The notes: generated by a model not told the origin, from the letters alone. A stretch of 53,259 bases of DNA from DAISIL01 sp036822015 (GCA_036822015.1 DAISIL010000018.1:1-53259), one strand, 5' to 3'; shown: positions 8,501 to 17,249, counted from the stretch's first letter. Numbers and translations are program-made.

Positions 8501-10019
8501 GGGCAAACTTTTGCCGAAAGAAGTCGGTGAAGTTGCGCTGTACCTCACTAAAACAGGCCAGGGGGGTGTCGTCGCCCATCGAGCCGGTTTCTTCTTTGGC
8601 TTTCTTGCTCATGGGCGTAATGACCTGCTCTACTACTTCGTTGGTATAGTTGTGGTAGCGTTGCATTTGCACCAGGTTGGGCAGCTCGTAGTCGGCGTGA
8701 TCCATGAATACCCGTCCGGTGTGCTGCATCAGGTAGGTGGAGTCGCTGTTGAGCCATCGGCTGTAAGGAAAGCGGTTTTTGAGGTACTCATTGATGGCGT
8801 TGTGCTTGATGATAGTACCGGTTTTGGTATCGACGGCGATCATCTGTCCGCTTTTGAGTTTGCCCTGTTCGGCTACTTCATGTTCTTCAAAATCGACGAC
8901 ACCGTACTCACTCGCAATCAGGATGCGTTGGTCTCGGGTGATCGTGTATTTGGACGGCCGTAAGCCATTGCGATCCAGGACGCAAGCCAGGTAGCGGCCA
9001 TCGGTGATGTTGAGGGCGGCCGGCCCGTCCCAGGCTTCAAAGTTGCAGGAGACGTACTCGTAAAAAGACCGCAGCTTGGCATCCATGTAAGGGGCGTTTT
9101 GCCAGGGCGGTGGCACCATGCTCCGCACCGCCTGAAAGAAATCCATGCCGTTGATGAGCAAAAACTCCAACATGTTATCGACGCTGGCACTATCGCTCAT
9201 GTTCTTTTCGAGGATGGGATAGAGCCGTTGTAACTCTTCCTCCGAAAAAACCTCGCTACGCATCACCTCCGTAAATAGCTCGGCATTGAAACGGTTGGCG
9301 CGGATGGAGTTGATCTCTCCGTTGTGTGCCAAAAATCGAAAGGGTTGAGCCAGCCGCCAACGCGGTAAGGTGTTGGTGGAAAACCGCTGATGAAACAGCG
9401 CGAAACTCACGCTAAAATCTTCGTCCTGGAGGTCTTCATAGAAATCCGCAATGCGGGTAGGCATCAGTAGCCCCTTGTAACTGATGCTAGTATCCGAAAA
9501 AGATGCGATATAAAACTGCTCCTGCGCTGCAAAATGTGCCATCAGCTCCTTGCGCGTCAGGTAAAGCAAGGGTTGAAAACGCTGGGTAGCCACCAACGAA
9601 TCCGGCACCACGAAAGCCTGCCAAATTTCGGGGCAGTTGGCTTTGGCCTGCTCGCCTAAGGCTTCTTTTTGGTGGGGTACTTCCCTGAAAAACAATACTT
9701 TCAAGTCATTTTTTTGACAATACTCCCGAAATGTTTCCAGTTGGTTACGCTCATCCAAAAAAAGCATCGCAATCGCATAAACCTTCGGTAACTCAACGCG
9801 GTGCAGACGGGCGACCTTGCGCATAAACGCCTGGGGGATCGAGAAAAGAAAACCACAACCATCGCCTGTCTTGCCATCGGCGGCGACGGCTCCTCGGTGC
9901 ATCATGCGGGCTAAGGCACTGATGGCATCGGTGGTCATTTGTCGGGAGGGGCGATTTTTTATGTGGGCAATGAGCCCAGTGCCGCAGTTGTCGCGGAAGT
10001 CAGTAAAGGCAGGATACAT
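5589..10019 (-). CDS. gltB: glutamate synthase large (alpha) subunit
   Basis: A 1476-aa enzyme that makes glutamate from glutamine and 2-oxoglutarate. The ATG at 10019 leaves an 11-residue propeptide before Cys12 in DNCGTG, the catalytic N-terminal Cys of the class II amidotransferase domain. The central domain, the FMN-binding barrel and the C-terminal GxGxG helix domain follow. Cysteines 1110, 1116 and 1121 (C-x5-C-x4-C) form the expected 3Fe-4S site, next to SVGIATQ. The length is normal for the NADPH or ferredoxin forms. The electron-supplying small subunit gltD is not adjacent: the gene is flanked by a convergent hydrolase and a divergent dehydrogenase. The open frame starts 14 codons earlier, but that extension is basic and hydrophobic and unlike the family. 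Confidence 0.97.
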   Translation of the reverse strand: MYPAFTDFRDNCGTGLIAHIKNRPSRQMTTDAISALARMMHRGAVAADGKTGDGCGFLFSIPQAFMRKVARLHRVELPKVYAIAMLFLDERNQLETFREYCQKNDLKVLFFREVPHQKEALGEQAKANCPEIWQAFVVPDSLVATQRFQPLLYLTRKELMAHFAAQEQFYIASFSDTSISYKGLLMPTRIADFYEDLQDEDFSVSFALFHQRFSTNTLPRWRLAQPFRFLAHNGEINSIRANRFNAELFTEVMRSEVFSEEELQRLYPILEKNMSDSASVDNMLEFLLINGMDFFQAVRSMVPPPWQNAPYMDAKLRSFYEYVSCNFEAWDGPAALNITDGRYLACVLDRNGLRPSKYTITRDQRILIASEYGVVDFEEHEVAEQGKLKSGQMIAVDTKTGTIIKHNAINEYLKNRFPYSRWLNSDSTYLMQHTGRVFMDHADYELPNLVQMQRYHNYTNEVVEQVITPMSKKAKEETGSMGDDTPLACFSEVQRNFTDFFRQKFAQVTNPPIDPLREKTVMSTSITLGPKTNILQDGPQNARRLKSMSPVLPKEKLDALRRFGNPQDPLYDPVYRYASFSTTFEKDLQTALYALGDRVTEAVREQGIRTILLDDRDLSPQHKLIPMAMAVGYLNQHLLREGLRSQISIVAITGEVFDSHSCAVLLGFGVAAVYPYLLYATIIDTLKRRSAPTLFQQRDATRNAQQAINAGLLKIMSKMGIATIESYQNSALFDVIGLSTTIVADCFTAARALIPGLDYDAIERRIFKAHKIAYQQNHIHKLYPLEVGSFYKYAVKGEYHDFSPEVSKTVRLVAKNGGQGSDYQELQSLINGRGLRMIRDFWEINSTRAPIPIGEVEPIEAITRRFCSAAMSLGSISPEAHEAVAEAMNTIGGYSNSGEGGEDKRRFGTNKNSKIKQVASGRFGVTPGYLRSAEEMQIKIAQGAKPGEGGQLPGFKVSPMIAELRCTVPGVTLISPPPHHDIYSIEDLAQLIFDLKQVNPKAQVSVKLVSSAGVGTIAVGVAKAYADKIIISGSDGGTGAAQLGSIKFAGNPWELGLSEAHNALKVNGLRHFVELQTDGGLKTGRDIIKAALLGAESYAFGTVLLNTIGCKILRVCHLNKCSVGIATQDERLRTYYVGTVRGIVNYLQAVAQEVRQMLSQMGYRSLEEIIGQSHLLQVVNDERAKAFDFGEVLYQASGTNTRQVAHNDPFDKNAFEQGVVEEVRDVIEQRAKQITIQRKIRNTNRSFGARLSGEIAEHFGDLGLPKESIRIQLTGYAGQSLGAFLSQGILIELTGTANDYVGKGMSGGHIIIKPRDPERRYSLAGNTCLYGATGGKLFVAGKVGERFAVRNSGALAVVEGTGDHPCEYMTGGTVVILGETGYNFGAGMTGGVAFVYDRQRKFMDKINPELINTQRIDTDEGDEGRHYLKSILVSYLRRTGSPRAKFILDNFREELRHFHMVTSKDMNAPLNPMEGN

Positions 10020-10297
10020 ATAAAACGATCTAAGTAACAAAAAACAAAAACAGCTCTTCAAAAAAAGAGAAGTAGCAGATAATTGGCAGCCGTGTGTGTG
10101 TCTGAATAGTTAAGCAATATACAAAAAGATGAACGGATAAGGTTGGCATAAAGCCAATTTTATTTTGTCAGGAGGGCAAAGAACAATTTTTTGAGGGGAT
10201 AAAAAACTGCTTTGATTTGGATCATTTCTGAACACCCTTTACCGATACCGGGTTTTTGTCTTGTTCCTGTCTCTGTTGTTCACTAAGTCAAAAAAAC
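10020..10297. other. 278-base divergent intergenic region, gltB / SDR
   Basis: No gene is apparent. It must hold the promoters of gltB (minus) and the dehydrogenase (plus), but no TTTG/TAnnTTTG pair at the right spacing is evident on either strand. A small hairpin, TTGGC-5-GCCAA at 10143-10157, is followed by TTTTATTTT on the plus strand; with only five pairs and no upstream plus-strand gene it is unlikely to be a terminator. Confidence 0.5.
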
Positions 10298-11146
10298 ATG
10301 AAAAAATTTGCCCTCATTACCGGTGCCAATGCCGGTATCGGAAAAGAAACCGCCCTCGGATTAGCCAAAGCCGGCTTTCGTGTCGGGATGATCTGTCGTG
10401 ATGCTGAACGCGCCGAGGCAGCTCGTCAGGATATTCTGGTACAAGTACCAGCAGCCGATCTTTCACTTTGGATAGCTGATCTAGCGAGCTTGACTAGCGT
10501 TCGTGGCTTAGTGATAAAATTAAAAGATCAGGAGCAAAAAGTAGATGTACTGCTCAACAATGCCGGTATCTTCACGACCGACTACCAGACGACCGAAGAT
10601 GGCTTCGAGCGGCAGTTTGGGGTCAATCACCTGGGGCATTTCCTGCTTACGCACCTGCTCCTGGATATGCTTCGGGAGGCACCCCAGGGGCGGATCATCA
10701 ACGTTTCCTCAACGGCGCATCAGTTCGGAAAAATCGACTTCGACGATCTGCACCACCGCGACGATTACAGTGGCATCCGAGCCTATGGGCAATCGAAGGT
10801 AGCCAATGTGCTATTCACGTACAGCCTTCATAAACGGCTCAAAAACAGCACTATAACGGCTAATTGCTTGCATCCAGGAGCTGTCGGGACAGATTTTGGT
10901 GTACAAAACAGCGGCTTCTTTGTGGGCATGATTTGGAAACTGATGCGTCCTTTCTTGATCTCGCCTGCCGAAGGCGCACGTACCTCCCTGCACCTGGCCA
11001 TGACCCCAGACCTGGCTACGGTGAGTGGCAAGTATTTTGATAACTGCCGAGTGAAGCCCTCCTCCGAGTACTCGCGCCGCCCCGAGATTGCGGAGCGGCT
11101 ATGGACGCTTAGTGCCGATTTGGTGGGTGAGCAAGCGATAGATTGA
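10298..11146 (+). CDS. short-chain dehydrogenase/reductase, retinol-dehydrogenase-like
   Basis: A 282-aa classical SDR. The cofactor motif TGANAGIG is at 8-15, with Arg34 after the second strand (MICRD), which favours NADP(H). NNAG is at 87-90, the catalytic Ser at 137/138, and the YxxxK pair is Tyr163 and Lys167. The stretch HLGHFLLTHLLLD and the length resemble the retinol dehydrogenase/WW-oxidoreductase group, which acts on lipophilic alcohols and ketones. Its last 48 bases overlap the 3' end of the convergent lycopene cyclase gene, so a carotenoid or retinoid-like substrate is an attractive but unproven idea. The ATG at 10298 starts directly at the first strand of the Rossmann fold. Confidence 0.9.
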   Translation: MKKFALITGANAGIGKETALGLAKAGFRVGMICRDAERAEAARQDILVQVPAADLSLWIADLASLTSVRGLVIKLKDQEQKVDVLLNNAGIFTTDYQTTEDGFERQFGVNHLGHFLLTHLLLDMLREAPQGRIINVSSTAHQFGKIDFDDLHHRDDYSGIRAYGQSKVANVLFTYSLHKRLKNSTITANCLHPGAVGTDFGVQNSGFFVGMIWKLMRPFLISPAEGARTSLHLAMTPDLATVSGKYFDNCRVKPSSEYSRRPEIAERLWTLSADLVGEQAID

Positions 11147-12265
11147 CAGGATGAAAGGTTGCGGATTGACGGAAGCCATTACGCGGAGGTCTTGATAAAA
11201 ATTGCTACGTTCGTCGAGGAACAAAAGCAGCCGTTCGATGGGGTTGTTTTGAAAGAGTTGCTCAAAGAGTTCGCGGGTCAGGCCGCCTTCGCGGTACATG
11301 ATGTCGAGTAAGAGCGTATCATAGAACCAAAAGTGGCGATCAAAAGTGGGTTTGTAAAAGGGATTTTTTTGGGTGCGCAAAGCCCTAACGATGGATTCGG
11401 CATCACGCTGGGCGCGCAAGAAAGCATAGCCCGTTGAGGCTTTGGCACGGCCACCGGCTACTCCGAGGGTCATTACGCGGGGAGAAGGACGACGGTCAAA
11501 ACGGTGATTAGTCATTGGGATTACGCCAAACTCTTCTTCGAGTATGGTAAAATCTGTAATGTGGAGTTGCGTGTTGATGTAAGTACGGAGCGGTATTTCG
11601 TAGTTGCTCGGATGTGTCAAAAGCTCGGATGAAAAAACGGTATATTCTACTAAGGCACGGTTTTTTGTGAATGGTAAAATGTAAAAGAAGTACAGCCCAT
11701 CGGGTTGTGGCGTACGCATATCAAAAAGTGTAACTTCTTCTGGATCAAAGACGGGGCTTTCTGTTTCGATAACCCATCCTTTGAAGTGCTGCCGCAGCGT
11801 AAGACTTTTCCCCAGATCGTCATAACTAAACCTGGAATCAAAAGCCCAATCGGCGGTGTACTGCTCACCGTCCTGGCAAGTGATATGGGCGCACTTATCG
11901 TCAGAGGAAAGCTGGGATACGCTTGTCTGGCGTAGCTCAACGTTGGGACAGGCTGCTATCCGTTCATACACAAAGGCATAGAAGTCCTCACCTCGGATCA
12001 TTTGGTAAGAAAGTCGGTCAAGCTGCCGAGAGAGGTCTAAGGTAGGGCTGAGGATGCGTAGCTTTTGCCAACGGCGATAAATGATCGGATCAAAGGGCAA
12101 GGGTTGATCTGTCCAGAAGCACCAGGTACGGTCATTGGATTTTTGGTGGTTAGGGTCGATGAGCAGGATGCGCTTCCGAGCAAGTTCGGGTGTGTCCAGC
12201 ATACGATATAGTAGGCTCAACGCAGCACCTCCTGTGCCAACAAAAACAAAATCAAAATGTGTCAA
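11099..12265 (-). CDS. crtY: lycopene cyclase, CrtY/CrtL type
   Basis: A 388-aa flavoprotein-like cyclase that closes the beta-ionone rings of lycopene. The N-terminal dinucleotide fold FVGTGGAALSLLYRM (8-22) and the family block DRTWCFW (45-51) are both clear; a GGRAKASTGYAFLRAQRD segment in the second half matches the conserved C-terminal region. The product would be a beta-cyclic carotenoid and implies that the rest of the pathway (crtB, crtI) lies elsewhere. It is the last gene of a minus-strand run and starts 54 bases after the ABC ATPase stop. Its final 48 bases overlap the convergent dehydrogenase. Confidence 0.93.
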   Translation of the reverse strand: MTHFDFVFVGTGGAALSLLYRMLDTPELARKRILLIDPNHQKSNDRTWCFWTDQPLPFDPIIYRRWQKLRILSPTLDLSRQLDRLSYQMIRGEDFYAFVYERIAACPNVELRQTSVSQLSSDDKCAHITCQDGEQYTADWAFDSRFSYDDLGKSLTLRQHFKGWVIETESPVFDPEEVTLFDMRTPQPDGLYFFYILPFTKNRALVEYTVFSSELLTHPSNYEIPLRTYINTQLHITDFTILEEEFGVIPMTNHRFDRRPSPRVMTLGVAGGRAKASTGYAFLRAQRDAESIVRALRTQKNPFYKPTFDRHFWFYDTLLLDIMYREGGLTRELFEQLFQNNPIERLLLFLDERSNFYQDLRVMASVNPQPFILSIYRLLTHQIGTKRP

Positions 12266-12319
12266 ACAATAAAAAATTGATAATGAAAAATGAATAATAG
12301 CATTCCTTTTTTGGATGCT

Positions 12320-13066
12320 TTATTTTTCGGATTCAAATTTTTGATAGGCTTGGTAGGCTTCGCGGGCGGACTTATGGTCTTCGTTTTGGAGGTCAGTTTC
12401 TACCAGTCCATCGCGCAGACGGACGATACGTTGGGCATGTTGGGCAATGTCGTCCTCGTGCGTTACCATGATGATCGAGTTGCCGCGCTCGTGCAGTTCC
12501 TCAAAGAGATCCATGATTTCGTAGGAGGTCTTGGTGTCGAGGTTACCTGTGGGTTCGTCGGCCAGAATAATGCTGGGATGATTGACGAGTGCGCGGGCGA
12601 TGGCTACGCGCTGGCGTTGCCCGCCGGAAAGTTCGTTGGGTTTGTGGTAGATGCGGTCGCCGAGGCCTACGCTAGTCAAGACCTCTGCGGCACGCTCGCT
12701 GCGCGCTCGCTTACCCAACCCGGCATAGACCAGAGGCAGGGCGACGTTTTCGAGGGAAGAAGCTCGAGGCAGGAGGTTAAAAGTCTGAAAGACAAAACCA
12801 ATTTCGATATTCCTGACCTCGGCTAGTTCGCTTTCGCTCATGTTGCTCACGTCTTTGCCATTCAAAAAATAACTTCCACTACTGGGGGTATCCAGGCAGC
12901 CGATGATATTCATGAGCGTCGATTTGCCGGAGCCAGAAGGCCCCATGAAGGCGACGTACTCGCCCTGGTGAATCAGGATGGAGATAGATTGAAGTGCGCG
13001 AATGATTTCTGTACCCATGCGATAGACCTTTGCAATCTCCTGGGTACGAATGATTTCTTTTTTCAT
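12320..13066 (-). CDS. ABC transporter ATP-binding protein, LolD/MacB family
   Basis: A 248-aa stand-alone ATPase. Walker A GPSGSGKS is at 42-49, the Q-loop Gln at 94, the signature LSGGQ at 146-150, Walker B with ADEP near 169-172 and the switch His at 203. The PTGNLDT and FQTFNLLP segments are typical of the MacB/LolD/FtsE group, which power lipoprotein release or export of peptides and drugs. No permease gene is next to it. The ATG at 13066 overlaps the stop of the upstream gene as ATGA and is preferred over the ATG at 13078, which would add four residues. Confidence 0.92.
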   Translation of the reverse strand: MKKEIIRTQEIAKVYRMGTEIIRALQSISILIHQGEYVAFMGPSGSGKSTLMNIIGCLDTPSSGSYFLNGKDVSNMSESELAEVRNIEIGFVFQTFNLLPRASSLENVALPLVYAGLGKRARSERAAEVLTSVGLGDRIYHKPNELSGGQRQRVAIARALVNHPSIILADEPTGNLDTKTSYEIMDLFEELHERGNSIIMVTHEDDIAQHAQRIVRLRDGLVETDLQNEDHKSAREAYQAYQKFESEK

Positions 13067-13941
13067 GGGCGTTGCCATTGCTTGATAAGTTCTTCTAACG
13101 TTTTTTGGTAGATAAAGTTTGCCCCCTGTTCAGACTCTCCGAGCCGAAGTGCCTTTTGGGCATAGCTGATTGCGCCGGTGTAGTCTCCTGATTGGGCGAG
13201 GAGTTCGGCTTTAAGCCAGGGCAGCAAGTAATGTTCTTGATTGATCTTCAAGGCTTTATCAATCCAATCAGTAGCCTTTTTGCGGGCTTTGATATCGGTA
13301 TTCGTTAGGTGCTTGACATAAAACTCCACCGAACGGGCATAAACGCGCCAGTTGTCCGGTGCTGCGGCGATGGCAGCTTCGATATTGCGGATCGCCTGGG
13401 CTTGGGTATCGGTGTGGAGGCGAAAGGACAGACACTTTTTCTCCCAAATCAGGGACAGCGTTGCCGTTGTTTCGCTGATTTCATTGACGATAAAAGCTAG
13501 ATGCTCTATTGATTTTCCTTTTACTTTGTTTACTTCTGCAAAAAATTGTAAAACAATATTTTCTTTTTTGAATCCATCCACGCCCCACGATGCTGTATCG
13601 GTACTCAAAACCACCTCCCAGGGAGATCGGGTGTGTGGGATAACAAAAAAAGCATACTTACCGGCAGGCAGTTCTTTCTCGTTTAGCGAAACAGATTCAG
13701 AGACAGACAAGATCGTAGCTTCGTTGGCACCAGCCCGCCATAGTTCATCATACGGAATGAGCCGTCCCCAGACTTTTCCTTTGCGGCCGCGCAATGCCGG
13801 CCGGCTATAGTCGATGCGCACCTGTGTAAGCCCCACATCCTGGATCAGGCTGGCTCGGGGGCTGATGCGGGGGAGTTCCTGGGCGGTTGCGGTGCTTGCC
13901 ATGCCCCACACCAAAAACAGTAAGCTACACCATATCTTCAT
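13063..13941 (-). CDS. secreted DUF2911 protein with C-terminal TPR-like helices
   Basis: A 292-aa exported protein. A signal peptide (MKIWCSLLFLVWGMASTATA, cleavage about residue 20) precedes a DUF2911 domain with its hallmark YSRPALRGRK and LWRAGANEAT blocks. Residues from about 180 onward are helical and end in a TPR-like unit. The molecular function of DUF2911 is not known; it is frequent in Bacteroidota and likely sits in the periplasm. The gene overlaps the upstream TPR membrane protein gene by 17 bases and is coupled to the ABC ATPase by ATGA, so the three are probably co-translated. An ATG six codons upstream (13959) is possible but gives a less regular signal peptide. Confidence 0.88.
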   Translation of the reverse strand: MKIWCSLLFLVWGMASTATAQELPRISPRASLIQDVGLTQVRIDYSRPALRGRKGKVWGRLIPYDELWRAGANEATILSVSESVSLNEKELPAGKYAFFVIPHTRSPWEVVLSTDTASWGVDGFKKENIVLQFFAEVNKVKGKSIEHLAFIVNEISETTATLSLIWEKKCLSFRLHTDTQAQAIRNIEAAIAAAPDNWRVYARSVEFYVKHLTNTDIKARKKATDWIDKALKINQEHYLLPWLKAELLAQSGDYTGAISYAQKALRLGESEQGANFIYQKTLEELIKQWQRP

Positions 13942-15217
13942 GGTTATTTTTGTGTGCATATTTCTTGAAAATCATCAAAATAACAAAAATATTGAATATC
14001 GTTACACCAATTAAAATTTTTCCTGTTCTTGATAATGCCCAGGGATTGGTATTCTTTGGTGTTACAGGGTTTATGGGTTGCTCGCTCGTACCTGTTTGCA
14101 AAAGTAGTGCCTTACGGTTTTGGTCAATGAGCAAGTAATCGGGTAGTCGGTGTTTAAGATCAAGGACAAGTTCGACAAAAGGCTCTCTGGGCTGGGGGAG
14201 GCTGTCAGCGATGATTTGCGGCAAGATATATTTTTTCTGGTATTCTTGAAAAGGGTTTGATCCGCTTTCGATCCAAAATTTTTCATTTTTCGCCACTTTT
14301 TCTTGCTTTTTTTTGGTTATTCTTACCAGGCTATCACGTGCAACCTGTATTTCGTTCAGTGAAAAAGGTGTTTTTGATTTTTGGGCAACCAACAAAGCCT
14401 CTGTGGCCATGTAGCGATAGGCTTTTTGGATGTACTCGTCTGGATCCGCGACATGGGCAGCCTGCGTGTAGGCCAGGGCCGCTAATTCGCCGGATCCTTT
14501 GGCTAAAAGCAAATCGCCAAACATCTCGAGTAGGAGACGATTTTGGCTTTCTCGTTGCCAAAGCAAACTTGCAAAATAAACTAATGCCTGGTCAAGTCGT
14601 TGATTTTTGTCTGCTGGCGTTCGGGCATCTTTCCAGTCAGCTTGTAGAAACAAAAAGAAACTAGGGATTTCTTCTAGGGTTCTGCGCTGTACCAGCTGGT
14701 CGATGTCAATGATACCTTTGAGGGGTAGCCCTGGGTCTTCGATAGGAAACTTGATCGCTGCATACTCAAAGATACGCTCCATCAGTTGTAGCTGGTTTTC
14801 ATCGAGCGAGTCGGCGGCCATTCCCCGAAAAAAGGTCTCTAAGGCACTCGGATAATGCCCACGCTCAAACTCCATCCAACTCATTTCAAACCAGACCTGT
14901 GCCGTATCGGCGAAGCGTTTGAGGGCCCGATCCATGAGCTGTCTGGCCGAATCTGGTTGTTTTAATGATTGATAGGTATGCGCAAGATCAAGGTAAAGAG
15001 CGAGTGAGTCTGGCGTTTCGTTTATTTTTTTTTGTTGCTGGGTGCGTAGCCACTCTTTGTAACCTTCGGAATGATGAAGATAGCCTTTGAGGACTACTTC
15101 TTGCACGGAGGGCAAGGGTAGTTGCTGATAGGGCAAGAGCGTTTGTGCCGATAGCAAGCCTACCGAAGAAGTCAAATAAAACAGAAAAAAACAAAAAAGC
15201 CAAAAACGCTGCTTCAT
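13925..15217 (-). CDS. exported TPR protein with C-terminal membrane anchor
   Basis: A 430-aa protein with a signal peptide (about 1-24, ending SAQ), TPR-like helical pairs (about 65-170, for example LALYLDLAHTYQSLKQPDSA), further helical repeats to about 300, and one C-terminal helix (401-417) followed by a basic cytoplasmic tail. It would display a TPR scaffold in the periplasm. I cannot name a family. It begins 15 bases after the DUF3467 stop and its end overlaps the DUF2911 gene, so it belongs to the recN-crtY run. A role in assembling an envelope complex with the DUF2911 protein and the ABC ATPase is inference from the coupling. Confidence 0.85.
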   Translation of the reverse strand: MKQRFWLFCFFLFYLTSSVGLLSAQTLLPYQQLPLPSVQEVVLKGYLHHSEGYKEWLRTQQQKKINETPDSLALYLDLAHTYQSLKQPDSARQLMDRALKRFADTAQVWFEMSWMEFERGHYPSALETFFRGMAADSLDENQLQLMERIFEYAAIKFPIEDPGLPLKGIIDIDQLVQRRTLEEIPSFFLFLQADWKDARTPADKNQRLDQALVYFASLLWQRESQNRLLLEMFGDLLLAKGSGELAALAYTQAAHVADPDEYIQKAYRYMATEALLVAQKSKTPFSLNEIQVARDSLVRITKKKQEKVAKNEKFWIESGSNPFQEYQKKYILPQIIADSLPQPREPFVELVLDLKHRLPDYLLIDQNRKALLLQTGTSEQPINPVTPKNTNPWALSRTGKILIGVTIFNIFVILMIFKKYAHKNNHEDMV

Positions 15218-15232
15218 TACTTGCTATCCAGC

Positions 15233-15553
15233 TTAGGCTTCGCCGATCGTTCCGCCAAAGTTCATCGGAAAACTAGCCGCTTCGGATTGATTTTTGATTT
15301 TTCCAAATTGCTTTTCAAATTTCTCTACATTATCTTCCAATGCCGCCAACAGCCGCTTGGCATGTTCGGGGGGAAGAATGATGCGGGCCCGCACTTCTCC
15401 TTTTTGCATTCCGGGCATGAGTTGGATAAAATCCAAGACAAACTCACTTTGTGAGTGGGCAATCATGGCCAGATTGGAGTAATGTCCACGGGCTACTTCG
15501 GGGTTTAGTTCGATACTGATTTGACCTTGTGCTTGGTCGTCTTTGTTTTTCAT
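15233..15553 (-). CDS. DUF3467 family protein
   Basis: A 106-aa acidic, soluble protein of the DUF3467 family. The segment ARGHYSNLAMIAHSQSEFVLDF and the proline-rich turn before a helix with ILPPEHAKRLLAAL are characteristic. Members are short, often annotated hypothetical, and I know of no established function. It lies 37 bases after recN and 15 bases before the TPR membrane protein gene. Confidence 0.85.
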   Translation of the reverse strand: MKNKDDQAQGQISIELNPEVARGHYSNLAMIAHSQSEFVLDFIQLMPGMQKGEVRARIILPPEHAKRLLAALEDNVEKFEKQFGKIKNQSEAASFPMNFGGTIGEA

Positions 15554-15590
15554 AATTTATTGACAAAATTTAAACAAGTGAAAAAAAAAA

Positions 15591-17249
15591 TTAGCCATGC
15601 AAGAGTTCTCTAGCACTGCGGTAGGTACTTTCGCTGGGCGAACTTCCCCCGATCATCTGGGCGATTTCTCGGATACGCTCCTCTCGGTTGAGGAGGCGGA
15701 TATGTGAGGTAACCCGTTCTTTATCTTGATCCTTGTACACAAAATAGTGCGCATCGCCGGAGGCAGCTACCTGGGGCTGATGACTGATCGTGATGACCTG
15801 GTGACGGGTGGCCATCTGGCGCATCATCTGTCCAACTTTGATGGCAATTTCTCCCGAGATGCCAGTATCAATTTCATCAAAGATGATCGTGGGCAGGGAT
15901 ACCTTATCGGCCAGGATGTATTTGATGACCAACATCAAGCGCGAAAACTCACCACCCGAAGCCACCTCTTGGAGCGGCTCGGGGGAGATGCCTTTGTTGG
16001 CCGAAAAAAGAAATTGGGTTTGGTCTAGACCAAGGATGTGTGGGGTAGGGCTGTCCTGGAAAGCCACTGACAATCTGGCATTTTTCATACCCAGGTCGGT
16101 CAGGAGTTGTTGTACTTCGGTTTCAATAGCTGCAATAACGGCTTGGCGCGATTGGGATAAGTCCATGCCTGCCGTCTGGAGAGCTTTTCGGGCAACCTCT
16201 CGGGCAGCTTCGGCGGTGGCTAGCTCTTGATCGAAGTTTTCCAGGCGGCTCACTTTCTCCAAGAGGTCATCGCGCAGGGCAATCAAGGCAGGAACGCTTT
16301 GGAGGTGGTGTTTTTTTTGGAGATGATACAAGGCACTGATTTGTTGTTTGAGCCACTGGGCGCGTTCTTCGTCCACAAATAGCTCTTCAATCTCGCTTTC
16401 AATCTGACTATCAATGTCTTTGAGTTCTATGGCAGCACTCTCAAGGCGGCCGTGCAGGTCGCTGTATTGCGGGGAAAACTTGGTGAGTTTTTGGAGGGCA
16501 GCTATGGCTTCTCGGAGCATCGCCTCTACCGATTGTAGTTCATCCCTCGACAGGATGTTTTGTGCCAGGGTAAGTTGCTCTCCGATATGCTCAATGTTTT
16601 CGATGCGCTCGAGTTCTTGCTCCATCGCCTCTTGGTCGAGTTCATCGAGGGGTATCTTTTGGAGTTCTTGGAGTTGGAAGGTATTGAAGTCGTACTCTTT
16701 TTGGAGTTCTCTGACATCTTGTTTAAGTTTTTGAAACCTACTTTCTGCCTTTCGGAAAGCAGCATAGGCTTCTTGGTAGGCTTGCAGCAGACCCCTGTTT
16801 TGGGCGTAGGCATCCAGGATACCCAGTTGAAACTCCGGACTCCCGAGCTGGAGGGTATCGTGTTGGGAGTGTACATCCATGAGCAGGAGCGTGATCTTGC
16901 GTAGGTTGTCGAGCGTAACGGGCGTATCGTTGATGAAGGCCCGCGACCGCCCAGCGGGTGTGATCTGGCGACGGATCACACATTCTGGCTCATAATCTAC
17001 GCCCAAAGCCTCAAAAAGCCCTTCGAGCGGATATGCCCGAATATCAAAAGTGCCTTCGATGATGCATTTCTGATCCGAATCCCAGAGGACTTTGGTATCC
17101 GCCCGTTGCCCTCCCAACAACCCCAAAGCACCGAGCAAGATGGACTTGCCCGCGCCTGTCTCGCCCGTGATGATGTTGAGCGACGGAAGTGGGTCTAGCC
17201 GTAACTCTTGAATCAGGATGTAATTTTTGATATAGAGGCTCCGCAACAT
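15591..17249 (-). CDS. recN: DNA repair protein RecN
   Basis: A 552-aa SMC-like ATPase that helps repair double-strand breaks. Walker A GETGAGKS lies at 29-36 in the typical N-terminal context (LYIKNYILIQEL). A long coiled-coil middle (about 155-370) rich in Gln, Glu and Leu precedes the C-terminal half, with the SGGEFSR signature, Walker B IIFDEIDTGISGE and the ISHQPQVAA switch. The length is normal. Only six bases separate it from the upstream 74-aa gene. Confidence 0.97.
   Translation of the reverse strand: MLRSLYIKNYILIQELRLDPLPSLNIITGETGAGKSILLGALGLLGGQRADTKVLWDSDQKCIIEGTFDIRAYPLEGLFEALGVDYEPECVIRRQITPAGRSRAFINDTPVTLDNLRKITLLLMDVHSQHDTLQLGSPEFQLGILDAYAQNRGLLQAYQEAYAAFRKAESRFQKLKQDVRELQKEYDFNTFQLQELQKIPLDELDQEAMEQELERIENIEHIGEQLTLAQNILSRDELQSVEAMLREAIAALQKLTKFSPQYSDLHGRLESAAIELKDIDSQIESEIEELFVDEERAQWLKQQISALYHLQKKHHLQSVPALIALRDDLLEKVSRLENFDQELATAEAAREVARKALQTAGMDLSQSRQAVIAAIETEVQQLLTDLGMKNARLSVAFQDSPTPHILGLDQTQFLFSANKGISPEPLQEVASGGEFSRLMLVIKYILADKVSLPTIIFDEIDTGISGEIAIKVGQMMRQMATRHQVITISHQPQVAASGDAHYFVYKDQDKERVTSHIRLLNREERIREIAQMIGGSSPSESTYRSARELLHG

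Noticed and set aside
10143..10166. TTGGC/GCCAA hairpin with a T-rich tail as a terminator
   Set aside because: Only five pairs, and no plus-strand gene ends upstream of it.
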